Notes under the pieces: generated by a model
Told to the model about the DNA's origin: nothing
Database searches by the model: none
What the model saw: only the letters and a program-made list of their open reading frames with translations
Translations under genes and position numbers: made by a program
Shown: positions 45,856 through 55,410 of the stretch, in pieces
Position numbering within the stretch: position 1 is the stretch's first letter
How the letters are laid out: each line of letters begins with the position of its first letter
NCBI RefSeq assembly: GCF_000282055.1
Contig: NZ_AKJZ01000002.1
Span: 1 to 59,818, forward strand
Length of the DNA: 59,818 bases
Reading direction: 5' to 3'
Source: Flavobacterium sp. CF136
GTDB lineage: Bacteria; Bacteroidota; Bacteroidia; Flavobacteriales; Flavobacteriaceae

Positions 45856-46656
45856 ATGAAAAAAATTACACTATTATTTTTGGCTTTAACAGGGATGTTA
45901 AATGTGACCAACGCTCAACAAACTCTGTACAGCGAAAATTTTGAATCAAATTTAGGCTTAACTAGTGATCAAGTGGTCACTTTTAAACCATCTACAAAGG
46001 CAGGTACATGGAGTGGTGGAAAAGATTTGACAACCACTGGCGATGCTAATATGAGTTTGCGTTTTGGGTGGAGTTCTACCAATTTGCGATTAAACTCTAC
46101 AGAAACCGCTGTTACCATATCTAATATCAATGTGGCTGGTTATACAAATTTAAGCCTTTCTTTTCTTCTGGTTTTTGAGGGTCCGGCTGTAGCACCATTC
46201 ATTGAAGCAAGTGCTGATGGTGGTGCTTGGGTAACTCTAACTACAGTTCCTAGCGGGGATTGGTACGCCAGAGGATCACAATCTGTTGCTTTGCCTGCAG
46301 CAATTAGTACAATAAGCCTCAGAATAAATCCTCCTACAGGAATTGATCAAATTTTTGATGATTTTAAAATAACTGGAACAGTTAGCCTGGGGATTGGATC
46401 GAACGAATTAACCGAGAATTCAATTAAGGTTTACCCAAACCCATTTGCCAGCGAATTTAATATTGATGCGACAAATTCAGAAGGACCACTTCAAGTTAGC
46501 GTTTTTGATGTTTTGGGAAGAAAAATAGAATCAACCAAATCTGCATCTTCAAGCCAATTATCAATGGGATCTTCGTTGAAATCAGGATTATATATAGTGC
46601 AGGTTGAAGGAGTAAATTCAAATTATTCAAAATCATTTAAGATGGTTAAAAAATAA
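45856..46656 (+). CDS. T9SS-exported protein of unknown function
   Basis: Secreted protein of 266 residues. A signal peptide (about 1-20, VTNAQQ) is followed by about 160 residues with a beta-sandwich look (LYSENFESNLG, MSLRFGWSSTNLRLN, SLSFLLVFEGP, DQIFDDFKITG) similar in flavour to jelly-roll or galactose-binding-like modules, with no catalytic motif that I recognise. The C-terminal 80 residues are a type A T9SS sorting domain (IKVYPNPFASEFNID, SLKSGLYIVQVEGVN) almost the same as those of the two GH74 enzymes. Placed between fucosidase and mutarotase it could be a surface or released carbohydrate-binding protein. Function is inference only. Confidence 0.75.
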   Translation: MKKITLLFLALTGMLNVTNAQQTLYSENFESNLGLTSDQVVTFKPSTKAGTWSGGKDLTTTGDANMSLRFGWSSTNLRLNSTETAVTISNINVAGYTNLSLSFLLVFEGPAVAPFIEASADGGAWVTLTTVPSGDWYARGSQSVALPAAISTISLRINPPTGIDQIFDDFKITGTVSLGIGSNELTENSIKVYPNPFASEFNIDATNSEGPLQVSVFDVLGRKIESTKSASSSQLSMGSSLKSGLYIVQVEGVNSNYSKSFKMVKK

Positions 46657-46673
46657 GTAACTGAGTTTTTTGT

Positions 46674-46706
46674 ATGGAGTCAGCGCAAAAATAATGCTGA
46701 CTCCAT
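46674..46706 (+). terminator. terminator-like stem after the T9SS protein gene
   Basis: Perfect 11-bp stem ATGGAGTCAGC (46674-46684) with GCTGACTCCAT (46696-46706), loop of 11. It is preceded, not followed, by a T run, so efficiency is uncertain. Confidence 0.6.
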
Positions 46707-46807
46707 TCATATAAGGTTTATTATGAAATAGTTCTGATAATAGGAAACTTAAAAAACAAATAAATAAATACTATTTTTTTAATCAATAGAACAACAATTG
46801 TAAAAAA

Positions 46808-47161
46808 ATGCAAAATTCATTCAAACGTTATTGCAAAACCATGGAGCTGCTTAACGACCCAACATTAATCGAAGCCTATAAAAAAGCGCACGCCAAAGGA
46901 GCTGCGTGGCCTGAAATAACCCAGGGCATGAAAGAGGTTGGGATTATCGATATGGAAATCTACCTTTTTGGAACAAAGCTTTTCATGATTATGGATACCA
47001 TAGCAGATTTTGATCACGACAAGGTGATGGCCGAATTAGTACTAAAGCCACGTCAAAGCGAATGGGAAGTACATATGTCGCAATTTCAGGACAGCTCGGC
47101 CGAGGCAACTGCCGACCAAAAATGGCAATTGATGGATCGGATTTATAAAATGGACAAATAA
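46808..47161 (+). CDS. L-rhamnose/L-fucose mutarotase family protein
   Basis: Cytosolic protein of 117 residues without a signal peptide, about the usual length of the L-rhamnose mutarotase (RhaM/DUF718) family. It shows the family pattern RYCKTMELLNDPTLIEAYKKAH, WPEITQGMKEVGI, MEIYLFGTKLFMIMD and a C-terminal WQLMDRIYKM. It interconverts anomers of a 6-deoxy-L-sugar so that the isomerase or dehydrogenase gets the right form. Because the neighbour is a GH29 fucosidase, L-fucose is the more likely substrate here. It is the only clearly cytosolic sugar-metabolism enzyme in the locus. Confidence 0.87.
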   Translation: MQNSFKRYCKTMELLNDPTLIEAYKKAHAKGAAWPEITQGMKEVGIIDMEIYLFGTKLFMIMDTIADFDHDKVMAELVLKPRQSEWEVHMSQFQDSSAEATADQKWQLMDRIYKMDK

Positions 47162-47388
47162 ACGAGTGATTGTATATATGATGAACCAGTAAATAGAAAT
47201 AGTTAGTAAAAATATTGACAGATTTTATTTTAGCATTGGACAGATTGGTAATGGACAAGACAGCAGTTTGAAACCCTGTTTTGTGCATACCCAACCCTTT
47301 TATCCAATGAATTGTATTCAGTAAAAATAAATAATAACTCACAACACCAACTTAAAAAATTTATAGTAGTAAATAAATAAAATTAGAT

Positions 47389-49296
47389 ATGAATTTGAAA
47401 TTTTTGTACTTAAAAAAATATTTTTTTACAGTAAGCTTTTGTTGTCTTTTCAGTACTGCAACGTTTGCTCAGGCTGTTCAGATTACAGTAAATGCTGCTG
47501 TAAACAAAAAAAAGATATCGCCTAATATCTATGGAAAAAATGACTTCTTTAACCACCCCGACCAATTTTATAAAGATGCAGGCTTGCGCTTTGCCCGCCT
47601 GAATGGTGGTAATAATGCATCAGCCTATAACTGGCAGGCAAAACTTACTGTTCATCCCGACTGGTATAATAATGTTTATACTACTGATTGGGGTGTCTCG
47701 GCACAAAAGATTAATACCGACTTTCCTGATATGCAAGGCATGTTTGCCTTTCAGTTACTGGGTAGGGTTGCATCCAATACCAATAACAATTTCAATGACT
47801 GGGGGTACAATCAGGCACAATACTGGTCTGGGGTTAATCAAAATTTGGCAGGTGGAGGAACTCCCGATCCAAACGGCGGGGGTAAGGCCCTGGTTGATGG
47901 AAACCCTAATTTGTTCAGTCAGGCATGGCCAGCCGACTCTTCGGTGGGCATTCTTAATCATTGGTTTGGGGCCAATGGTTTAGGGCTGAACAAAGACCAG
48001 TTTGTATACTGGAATATGGATAACGAGGTAGATATATGGAACGGTACACATGATTGGGCAATGCCAACGTTACTATCTGCTTCTGCCTTTATGGATCGTT
48101 ATATTGAATTAGCGAAGAAAGCGAAAGCTTTATATCCTGGTATCAAGCTCTGTGGACCTGTTACAACCTCTGAATGGCAATGGTACAAATGGTCAAATGA
48201 AAGTATATACATCAATGGGAGGTATTATCCATGGATAGAGTATTTTATAAAACGCCTTGGCGATGAGTATAAAGCAACCGGTATCAAATTGGTCGATGTG
48301 TTAGATATTCACAACTACCCTTCGTATAATAATAATGATGCAGCGGCATTGCAGGGACACCGAATTTATTATGATACAAATTATGATTATCCGGGTTCAA
48401 ACGGTATTAAAACAATTACAGGTGGTTGGGAGAACACACCTAAAAAACAATACATTTTCAAGCGCATCGACGACTGGTTAACCGAACATTTTGGTGCAAA
48501 CCACGGGATAACTCCTGGCGTAAGCGAATGGGGTACCCAGTCAGGCAGCAACCCAAGCCTTGAATCGGTTATATATGCTTCACATCTTGGGACGTTTGCC
48601 AATAATGGTGTTGAATTGTTTAGCCCATGGAACTGGTCTGTAGGTATGTGGGAAACTTTACACCTTTTCAGCCGCTATGCAAAAGATTATAGTGTTTCCA
48701 GCACTTCCTCACTTGAAGACACAGTTTCGGCATACACTTCTGTAAGCCAAGCTGCAGATGCGATGACTGTAATCATTGTGAACAAGGATATGAATGCATC
48801 ACGTACTGTAACGGTAAACCTTACTGGTTTTTCTGCTGCAAATGGAAATTCAGAAACACTGCAGCTTTCCTCATTGCCAGCAACGGAAACATTTGTATCT
48901 CATACTGATAATGCCTTAAAAAAGAGTTCTGTAAGCGTTAATTCAAATTCATTTACCATTACTGTACCTTCTTTGTCAACAACAGCAGTTTTGCTTAAGG
49001 CAGCAGCCCCATTGTCGGTTGGTGATATAAACACACTGCCAACTAGTGAAACAGTAATGATTTATCCTAATCCGGTAAATGATAAGCTTCAAATAAAATT
49101 TGATTTGGCAATTGCAGAACCAACTGAAATGGCAATATATAATCTTGCAGGTCAAAGGCTAAAAGTCCTGACTGTAAATAGTGACCGACAAATGGTACAA
49201 ACCCTGGACGTGAGTGCATTCTCTGCCGGTTCGTATTTCTTATCAGTAAAAAACAGCAGGTATAAAAAAAGTATACCTTTTATAATTGCCCGATAA
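47389..49296 (+). CDS. GH44 endoglucanase/xyloglucanase with T9SS sorting domain
   Basis: Secreted enzyme of 635 residues. After a signal peptide (about 1-27, ATFAQA) the GH44 pattern follows: ISPNIYGKN, RLNGGNNASAYNWQ, acid/base Glu213 in NMDNEVDIWNGTH and probable nucleophile Glu380 in GVSEWGTQ. A beta-sandwich closes the catalytic part (about 440-550). The end is a type A T9SS domain (about 560-635, VMIYPNPVNDKLQIKF, AGSYFLSVKN) of a different subtype from those of GH74. GH44 enzymes cut beta-1,4-glucans and several prefer xyloglucan, which fits this locus. Together with GH5 and GH74 it makes a third family of backbone-cutting enzyme. Confidence 0.85.
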   Translation: MNLKFLYLKKYFFTVSFCCLFSTATFAQAVQITVNAAVNKKKISPNIYGKNDFFNHPDQFYKDAGLRFARLNGGNNASAYNWQAKLTVHPDWYNNVYTTDWGVSAQKINTDFPDMQGMFAFQLLGRVASNTNNNFNDWGYNQAQYWSGVNQNLAGGGTPDPNGGGKALVDGNPNLFSQAWPADSSVGILNHWFGANGLGLNKDQFVYWNMDNEVDIWNGTHDWAMPTLLSASAFMDRYIELAKKAKALYPGIKLCGPVTTSEWQWYKWSNESIYINGRYYPWIEYFIKRLGDEYKATGIKLVDVLDIHNYPSYNNNDAAALQGHRIYYDTNYDYPGSNGIKTITGGWENTPKKQYIFKRIDDWLTEHFGANHGITPGVSEWGTQSGSNPSLESVIYASHLGTFANNGVELFSPWNWSVGMWETLHLFSRYAKDYSVSSTSSLEDTVSAYTSVSQAADAMTVIIVNKDMNASRTVTVNLTGFSAANGNSETLQLSSLPATETFVSHTDNALKKSSVSVNSNSFTITVPSLSTTAVLLKAAAPLSVGDINTLPTSETVMIYPNPVNDKLQIKFDLAIAEPTEMAIYNLAGQRLKVLTVNSDRQMVQTLDVSAFSAGSYFLSVKNSRYKKSIPFIIAR

Positions 49297-49390
49297 AACA
49301 GCTTAAAAAGTATTATTTCAACAGGCAGTCCCACAAGCGATAGCTTAAAGAGTCAGATAAAACCAGACGAACAGGAACTGCCAATAATCT

Positions 49391-49413
49391 GGTGGCGGTT
49401 AATAACTGCCACC
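49391..49413 (+). terminator. stem-loop between GH44 and GH51
   Basis: GGTGGCGGTT (49391-49400) pairs with AACTGCCACC (49404-49413), one G-T pair, three-base loop. It lies 21 bases before the GH51 start and has no T run; it could be a terminator remnant or a leader structure. Confidence 0.45.
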
Positions 49414-49433
49414 TTCATTACAGTTAGCTGTAA

Positions 49434-51884
49434 ATGAAAAAAAATAAGAAACTAATGAAAAAAGACATAAATAAAAAGCTTATTACGTGTTTATTACTTT
49501 GCGGATTGAGCATTGTTCTGAACGCTCAGACGAACAAAGAAGCTAAGGCTAAAATTACTGTTGAAGTCAATAATCCGGGACATACAATTTCACCTACCTT
49601 GTTCGGTATTTTCTTCGAAGATATTAACCTATCTGCCGATGGAGGATTGTATCCCGAAATGGTAAAAAATCGTTCGTTTGAAGATGCTGATATTCCTCAG
49701 GATTGGAAGTTTACAAGTGGCGATGGCAAAAGTTCGGCTTCGATCAGCAATGCCGACCTTTTCGCGAAACAAGCGATACCGCCATTAAACTCCTTCAATC
49801 GCAAAGCATTGTTAATTAATGCTTCCGGTTCTTTTAAACTGGAAAATTCAGGCTACTGGGGCATGAATATGGTGCAGGGTCAAAGTTATATGCTGAAGTT
49901 TGCCGCACGTGCTATTGAAGGTTTTTCCTCTCCTTTAAAAATAAAAATTCTTGATGCGAAAGGCAATGAAATATCGGCTGCTGAAATAAAAGGAATTACC
50001 GGAGACTGGGCGTATTATACTGCAAATCTGAAAATAAGCACAGGCGATCCCAAAGCAAGCCTGCAAATTTCAGGCGAAGGCAACGGGAAACTATTTCTGG
50101 ATATGGTTTCGCTGCTCCCAGATAAAACATGGAAAAATCATGGTTTGCGCACCGATATTTCCGAAGCGTTTGATGCTCTTCACCCCAAATTTTTACGCTT
50201 TCCGGGAGGTTGCTGGGTGGAAGGTGACGATTTCAAGCACATGTACAATTGGAAAAATACAATCGGAAACATTGATACACGCACAGCACTCTGGAATATA
50301 TGGGGTTACAATGCTACTAACGGACTTGGGTTTCACGAATATCTTCAACTTTCCGAAGATTTGGGCGCTGAACCACTTTATTGCATAAATATTGGAATGT
50401 CACACAAAGAAGTAATTCCGCTCGACCAAATGGGACAATGGGTGCAAGATGCTCTTGATGCAATCGAATATGCCAATGGACCGGAATCTTCGGTTTGGGG
50501 AAGTCTTCGGGTTAAAAACGGACATCCGGAACCATTTAACCTGAAATACATGGAAATAGGGAACGAAAATGGCGGAACTCCTTATAACGAACGCTGGCCA
50601 TTGTTTGTAAAGGCAATTCAGGCAAAATACCCGTACATGAAACTCGTTGCCAACGAGTGGGCTGGTGGACACCCTGAAGAGCCAAAGCCGGAATTAATTG
50701 ATGAGCATTATTACAACAATCCAGATTGGTTTATCTGGAATTCAAATAAATATGACAGCTACGACCGCAATGGCTTCAAAGTTTTTATTGGCGAATATGC
50801 GGTAACTTCAGGCACAGGAAACGGTAACCTGCGCGGTGCAATAGGTGAAGCTGCCTGGATGACAGGCATGGAACGAAACTCGGATGTAGTTGTCCTGGGA
50901 GCTTATGCACCCTTGTTGTGCAATGCAAACCACAAAGCATGGCCGGTAAACCTAATTAATTTCGACAGCCACCAGTGGTTTGGCTTGCCAAGCTATTATG
51001 TTCAGGAAATGTTTTCAAACAACCAGGGAACGAATGTACTTCCTTTCTCTGTAGAGAATAATCCGGTCATTGAAACGCCCGTAGGAATGGGTTGTATTGG
51101 TTTTGGAACCTGGATGAATTCGGCCGAATTTAAAGATATTGTGGTTACGGCTCCTAACGGGGAAATTCTGTTTAAACCCGATTTTGCGGAACTTGGTAAG
51201 GATTGGAGACAAACCGGAAAAGGTGAATGGAGTGTAAAAGATGGAGTTCTCAAACAATCGGCAATAGAACCAGGAGTGAGCATTTTTATGGGAGATTCTA
51301 CGTGGAAAGACTACACGATCACTCTGAAAGCTCGCAGGATTTCGGGCGAAAACGGATTCCAGATATTGTTCCATAATAGGAATAATGAGGAACGTAACCG
51401 TTTCGAAGTAGGTGGTTGGAACAATTCTGTTATGCACCTGGAAATGGGCATGGCTATTACAGAAATGAAAGGAGAAGCCAAAACGGAACAATGGTATGAT
51501 GTGAAAATTGAAATCAAAGGAGGTAACGTAAGAGCCTGTCTTGATGGAAAACTGGTTCAGGAAATTTCAGAAAAAAACCTTACTGTGAAAAGCTTGATTA
51601 TGAGTGCTGTGAAAGACGATAAATCAGGTGATGTGATTCTTAAAGTTGTAAATGCCTCAGCCAAAGCAATAAAATCACAGATTGACCTGAAAGAGGCAAA
51701 AGTTTTTACCGGGAAAGGAAAAGCCATTGTGCTTACATCTGCCAGTCCGCTGGATGAAAATACAATGGAACAGCCTACTAAAGTTTCCCCAAAAACAGAA
51801 AATGTGAAATTTTCAGGAACGACTATTACACGTTCATTCCCCGGGAATTCATTGACAGTATTACGTTTGGAGACTTTACATTAG
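49434..51884 (+). CDS. GH51 alpha-L-arabinofuranosidase, copy 2
   Basis: Secreted enzyme of 816 residues; starts at MKKNKKL with an alternative ATG at 49455, signal peptide ending near LNAQT. The hallmark LFGIFFEDINLSADGGLYPE is followed by a CBM4/9-like region, the barrel with acid/base Glu378 in EIGNENGG and nucleophile Glu454 in IGEYAV, and an inserted DUF1080/LamG-like sandwich (about 595-710, YTITLKARRISGENGFQILF). The layout equals the gene at 35506, but the sequences differ widely, so the two probably arose or were acquired separately and may prefer different arabinose linkages. Confidence 0.92.
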   Translation: MKKNKKLMKKDINKKLITCLLLCGLSIVLNAQTNKEAKAKITVEVNNPGHTISPTLFGIFFEDINLSADGGLYPEMVKNRSFEDADIPQDWKFTSGDGKSSASISNADLFAKQAIPPLNSFNRKALLINASGSFKLENSGYWGMNMVQGQSYMLKFAARAIEGFSSPLKIKILDAKGNEISAAEIKGITGDWAYYTANLKISTGDPKASLQISGEGNGKLFLDMVSLLPDKTWKNHGLRTDISEAFDALHPKFLRFPGGCWVEGDDFKHMYNWKNTIGNIDTRTALWNIWGYNATNGLGFHEYLQLSEDLGAEPLYCINIGMSHKEVIPLDQMGQWVQDALDAIEYANGPESSVWGSLRVKNGHPEPFNLKYMEIGNENGGTPYNERWPLFVKAIQAKYPYMKLVANEWAGGHPEEPKPELIDEHYYNNPDWFIWNSNKYDSYDRNGFKVFIGEYAVTSGTGNGNLRGAIGEAAWMTGMERNSDVVVLGAYAPLLCNANHKAWPVNLINFDSHQWFGLPSYYVQEMFSNNQGTNVLPFSVENNPVIETPVGMGCIGFGTWMNSAEFKDIVVTAPNGEILFKPDFAELGKDWRQTGKGEWSVKDGVLKQSAIEPGVSIFMGDSTWKDYTITLKARRISGENGFQILFHNRNNEERNRFEVGGWNNSVMHLEMGMAITEMKGEAKTEQWYDVKIEIKGGNVRACLDGKLVQEISEKNLTVKSLIMSAVKDDKSGDVILKVVNASAKAIKSQIDLKEAKVFTGKGKAIVLTSASPLDENTMEQPTKVSPKTENVKFSGTTITRSFPGNSLTVLRLETLH

Positions 51885-52017
51885 AAGATGGGAGTTTATT
51901 GAGGTTAAATAGGTTTTTAAATAATCTAATAAGCTTCTGATAAACCGTTTGAATTTTATATGAATAAAAATTAACTATTTGGTTTATGATGTGTTGTTTA
52001 ACAATAAACATAATAAT

Positions 52018-52860
52018 ATGAAGAGGCTAAATATTTTCATTTTTACTGTTGTGAGCTTATTCGTTTTGAATACGGGAGCTTTTGCGCAAGATCGTAATTT
52101 TTACATCTTTATCTGTTTTGGCCAATCGAACATGCAGGGTGCAGCTCCAATAGAGAGTCAGGACAAGATAATAAATAACCGGTTCAAAGTGTTTCAGGCA
52201 CAGGATTGCCCAGACCCGAACAGAAAAAAGGCTGAATGGAATTCTGCTGTTCCGCCTACATGTCAATGTAATTCGGGGTTATCACCTGCGGATTATTTCG
52301 GAAGAACTTTGGTTGCCAATCTTCCGGATAATATTACAGTTGGGATTATTAACGTTTCGGTGGCTGGCTGTGACATTAGGCTGTTCGACAAGGATATTTA
52401 CAAGGATTTTGATTCGACCTATAAGGAGAAATGGTTTACCTCGCTGGTAGCGTCTTATGATGGAAATCCTTATCAATATCTTATCGGTTTGGCCAAATTG
52501 GCCCAAAAAGACGGAGTCGTTAAAGGAATTCTTTTACATCAGGGCGAGACGAATGCGGGACAAGAACAATGGCCATCGTATGTAAAGAAAATTTACGGCG
52601 ATATGTTGACCGACCTTTCGTTAAATGCCGATTCGGTTCCTCTTTTGGCAGGTGAATTATTATCTGCCGATGGTAATTGTTGTTCAAAAATGAATCCGAT
52701 TATACGGAAGTTACCCGATACTATTCCATCAGCACATATTATTTCTTCGGAAGGTTGTACCGGATTTGACAACGCCCATTTTGATTCCAATGGTTACAGG
52801 GAATTGGGCAGACGATATGGTATTGAAATGCTTACCTTATTAGGATATCCTAAACTTTAA
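52018..52860 (+). CDS. SGNH/SASA-type carbohydrate esterase
   Basis: Secreted enzyme of 280 residues from the ATG at 52018, which places a clean signal peptide (NTGAFAQD) at its front; a start at 51979 would add 13 residues. Block I is FGQSNMQG with nucleophile Ser37, the block with LLHQGETNAG is the SASA (sialate O-acetylesterase-like) signature, and DNAHFD contains Asp251 and His254 of the catalytic set. It likely removes acetyl groups from glycans; xyloglucan galactosyl residues are often O-acetylated, so a xyloglucan acetylesterase of CE20-like type is the best guess. Other acetylated sugars remain possible. Confidence 0.82.
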   Translation: MKRLNIFIFTVVSLFVLNTGAFAQDRNFYIFICFGQSNMQGAAPIESQDKIINNRFKVFQAQDCPDPNRKKAEWNSAVPPTCQCNSGLSPADYFGRTLVANLPDNITVGIINVSVAGCDIRLFDKDIYKDFDSTYKEKWFTSLVASYDGNPYQYLIGLAKLAQKDGVVKGILLHQGETNAGQEQWPSYVKKIYGDMLTDLSLNADSVPLLAGELLSADGNCCSKMNPIIRKLPDTIPSAHIISSEGCTGFDNAHFDSNGYRELGRRYGIEMLTLLGYPKL

Positions 52861-52968
52861 TAGAGAACAAGCCCGTAATACTATGGCATCATTAATATGT
52901 CGGAAGATAATTGTCTTTCTAAAATAAATCACATAGTATAATATTAATAATAGAATAAAAACAACAAA

Positions 52969-55407
52969 ATGAAGCGCTTAAATTCATATAAAAGACAATG
53001 TTTTGCAAAACAAATAGTATTGGTATTGATGCTATTTATCAGCTTTTTTTCAGGCTATGCCCAAAAGGGCATGGAAAGAAAACAGTTATTTGACTATGAC
53101 TGGAAATTCTTTTTAGGCGATGTCCCTGAAGCCAAAACAAACAATTTCAGTGATGTGGGCTGGCGCAAACTCGACTTGCCCCATGATTGGAGTATCGAAG
53201 GAAAAATTCATCCTAAAAATACTACCGGTGGAGGTGGCGGATATTTTCCGTCAGGAATTGGCTGGTATCGCAAAACCTTTCAGGTGCCTGATAGCTGGAA
53301 AGCAAAAAAAACAGCTATTTATTTTGAAGGTGCTTATATGAATTCCGAAGTTTTTATCAATGGAAAATCGCTGGGTGTTTATCCTTATGGCTACTCCTCA
53401 TTCAGTTATGATCTTACCCCTTATCTGAATTTTGGAAAAGAGAATGTTATCGCTGTGCGGGTCGACAATTCACAACAGATGAACAGCCGCTGGTACAGTG
53501 GCTCGGGAATCTATCGCCATGTCTGGATGATCGCTTCCGATCCCGTGCATGTGGCACATTGGGGTGTTGCCATTTCAACTCCTGAAGTATCTGCAAAAAA
53601 GGCAACTGTACTGGTGAAAACCAAGATCAAAAATGAAACAGCATCTGCCCAGAGCATTATTGTAAAGACTTTTCTTTGGAATAAAAGTTCTAAAAGTGCA
53701 GGAAATGGCCAGATAAAGGTTGAGCTTCCTGCCAATAGTGAGAAGGAAGTAACCCAAACCATCCAGGTGTCAAATCCGATGCTCTGGACACCGGAAACGC
53801 CGCATTTATATCAGGCCCAGATTCAGGTAGTAAAAGACAAAAAAGTGCTGGACGATACAAAAACCAATTTTGGTATCCGTTCTATAAAATTTACTGTCGA
53901 AAATGGATTTCAGCTTAACGGAAAAACAGTGAAAATAAATGGTGGTTGTGTGCATCACGATAATGGCTGTCTAGGTGCAGCTGCCTTTGACCGTGCCGAA
54001 GAACGCAAAGTTGAATTGCTTAAAGCCGGTGGATTCAATGCCGTGAGAACTTCTCACAATCCACCTTCAGAAGCATTTCTTGACGCTTGCGACAGATTGG
54101 GTTTACTGGTAATGGACGAATCTTTCGATTGCTGGAAAATCGGAAAAAACAATAACGATTATTCTAAGTATTTCAACCAGTGGTGGCAACGTGATTTGGA
54201 AGCAATGGTATTGCGCGATCGCAATCACCCTTCAGTTTTCATGTGGAGTATAGGCAACGAAATACCGGAGAGGACAGATCCTGACGCAGTAAAAACAGCC
54301 CAAATGCTTTCGGATGCATTAAAGAAAATAGATAATACCCGACCTGTTACATCCGCAATTGTAAACAGCGGCAAGAATTGGGACGTATTTGATCCGCTGA
54401 TGGCGGTACATGATGTTGCCGGTTATAATTACAACCTGCATACTGCTGCGGACGATCATAAAAGAGTGCCTTCGCGTATCATAGTCCAAACCGAATCCTA
54501 TCCAAAAGATGCTTTTAATAATTGGAAATTGGTACAGGAAAACAATTATGTAATCGGAGATTTCGTCTGGACAGCCATGGATTATTTGGGTGAGTCAGGT
54601 ATCGGCCGTTATTATTATTCAGGAGAAGTTCCAGGCCAGCACTGGGAAAATGATTTCTTCCCTTATCACGGTGCTTACTGCGGTGATATCGATTTGATTG
54701 GCTGGAGAAAACCCATTTCACATTACCGAAGCCTGTTGTATAATACCAACGAGAAACTCTACATGGCAGTTCGTGAACCAGCCCCGGAACCGTTAGAAAT
54801 CAAGGAAACCTGGTGGTCGGTTTATCCAACGTGGGAAAGCTGGACCTGGCCTGGTTTTGAAGATAAAACGGTTCAGGTTGAGGTATATTCCAAGTATCCA
54901 AAAGTAAGGCTATACCTGAACGACAAACTCATTGGTGAACAAAAAACCAGTAAAGAGGAGCAATTTAAGGCTACTTTTCCGATTCCATATTCTGCAGGTT
55001 TGCTTAAGGCTGTTGGAGTAGAAAATGATAAGGAAATGGAATCAACGATTCTTCAAACTGCCGGTGATGCCGCAAAAATAAAACTGACAGCCGACCGAAA
55101 AGAAATACTGGCCAACGGACAGGATTTATCATTCATCACTATTGAAATAACAGATAAGGCCGGAATATTCCAGCCGAATGCCACCAACCGTCTGGATTTT
55201 AAAATTGATGGGCCGGGAGTTATTGCCGGAGTAGATAATGCTGATATAAAAGACTTCGAGCAATACGTAAACAATACACGCAAGGCATGGAAAGGACGAG
55301 CGCTGGTTGTGATAAAAAGCAACCATCAGGCTGGTGAAATTAAACTATCGGTATCGTCCAATGGACTGGAAGGAAAAAGTATAGTCATTAAATCAAAACA
55401 AAATTAA
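52969..55407 (+). CDS. GH2 beta-galactosidase-type enzyme with DUF4982 domain
   Basis: Secreted or periplasmic enzyme of 812 residues (signal ending near SGYAQK). Order: sugar-binding jelly roll (about 35-200, DLPHDWSIEG, GGGGYFPSGIGWYRKTF), Ig-like domain, TIM barrel with acid/base Glu431 in SIGNEIPER and nucleophile Glu509 in QTESYP, then DUF4982 (about 635-695, PKVRLYLNDKLIGE) and a C-terminal Ig-like domain. In xyloglucan use, a GH2 or GH35 beta-galactosidase removes galactose from L and F side chains. It overlaps almost with the next gene (3 bases between stop and start), so both are translated from one message. Confidence 0.9.
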   Translation: MKRLNSYKRQCFAKQIVLVLMLFISFFSGYAQKGMERKQLFDYDWKFFLGDVPEAKTNNFSDVGWRKLDLPHDWSIEGKIHPKNTTGGGGGYFPSGIGWYRKTFQVPDSWKAKKTAIYFEGAYMNSEVFINGKSLGVYPYGYSSFSYDLTPYLNFGKENVIAVRVDNSQQMNSRWYSGSGIYRHVWMIASDPVHVAHWGVAISTPEVSAKKATVLVKTKIKNETASAQSIIVKTFLWNKSSKSAGNGQIKVELPANSEKEVTQTIQVSNPMLWTPETPHLYQAQIQVVKDKKVLDDTKTNFGIRSIKFTVENGFQLNGKTVKINGGCVHHDNGCLGAAAFDRAEERKVELLKAGGFNAVRTSHNPPSEAFLDACDRLGLLVMDESFDCWKIGKNNNDYSKYFNQWWQRDLEAMVLRDRNHPSVFMWSIGNEIPERTDPDAVKTAQMLSDALKKIDNTRPVTSAIVNSGKNWDVFDPLMAVHDVAGYNYNLHTAADDHKRVPSRIIVQTESYPKDAFNNWKLVQENNYVIGDFVWTAMDYLGESGIGRYYYSGEVPGQHWENDFFPYHGAYCGDIDLIGWRKPISHYRSLLYNTNEKLYMAVREPAPEPLEIKETWWSVYPTWESWTWPGFEDKTVQVEVYSKYPKVRLYLNDKLIGEQKTSKEEQFKATFPIPYSAGLLKAVGVENDKEMESTILQTAGDAAKIKLTADRKEILANGQDLSFITIEITDKAGIFQPNATNRLDFKIDGPGVIAGVDNADIKDFEQYVNNTRKAWKGRALVVIKSNHQAGEIKLSVSSNGLEGKSIVIKSKQN

Positions 55408-55410
55408 TCT

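Noticed and set aside
46989..47342. A 117-residue minus-strand frame overlapping the mutarotase gene.
   Set aside because: Half of it is antisense to the conserved mutarotase and the other half shows no protein-like pattern.
51015..51491. A 158-residue minus-strand frame inside the second GH51 gene.
   Set aside because: Antisense shadow of conserved GH51 coding sequence; no signal, motif or start region.
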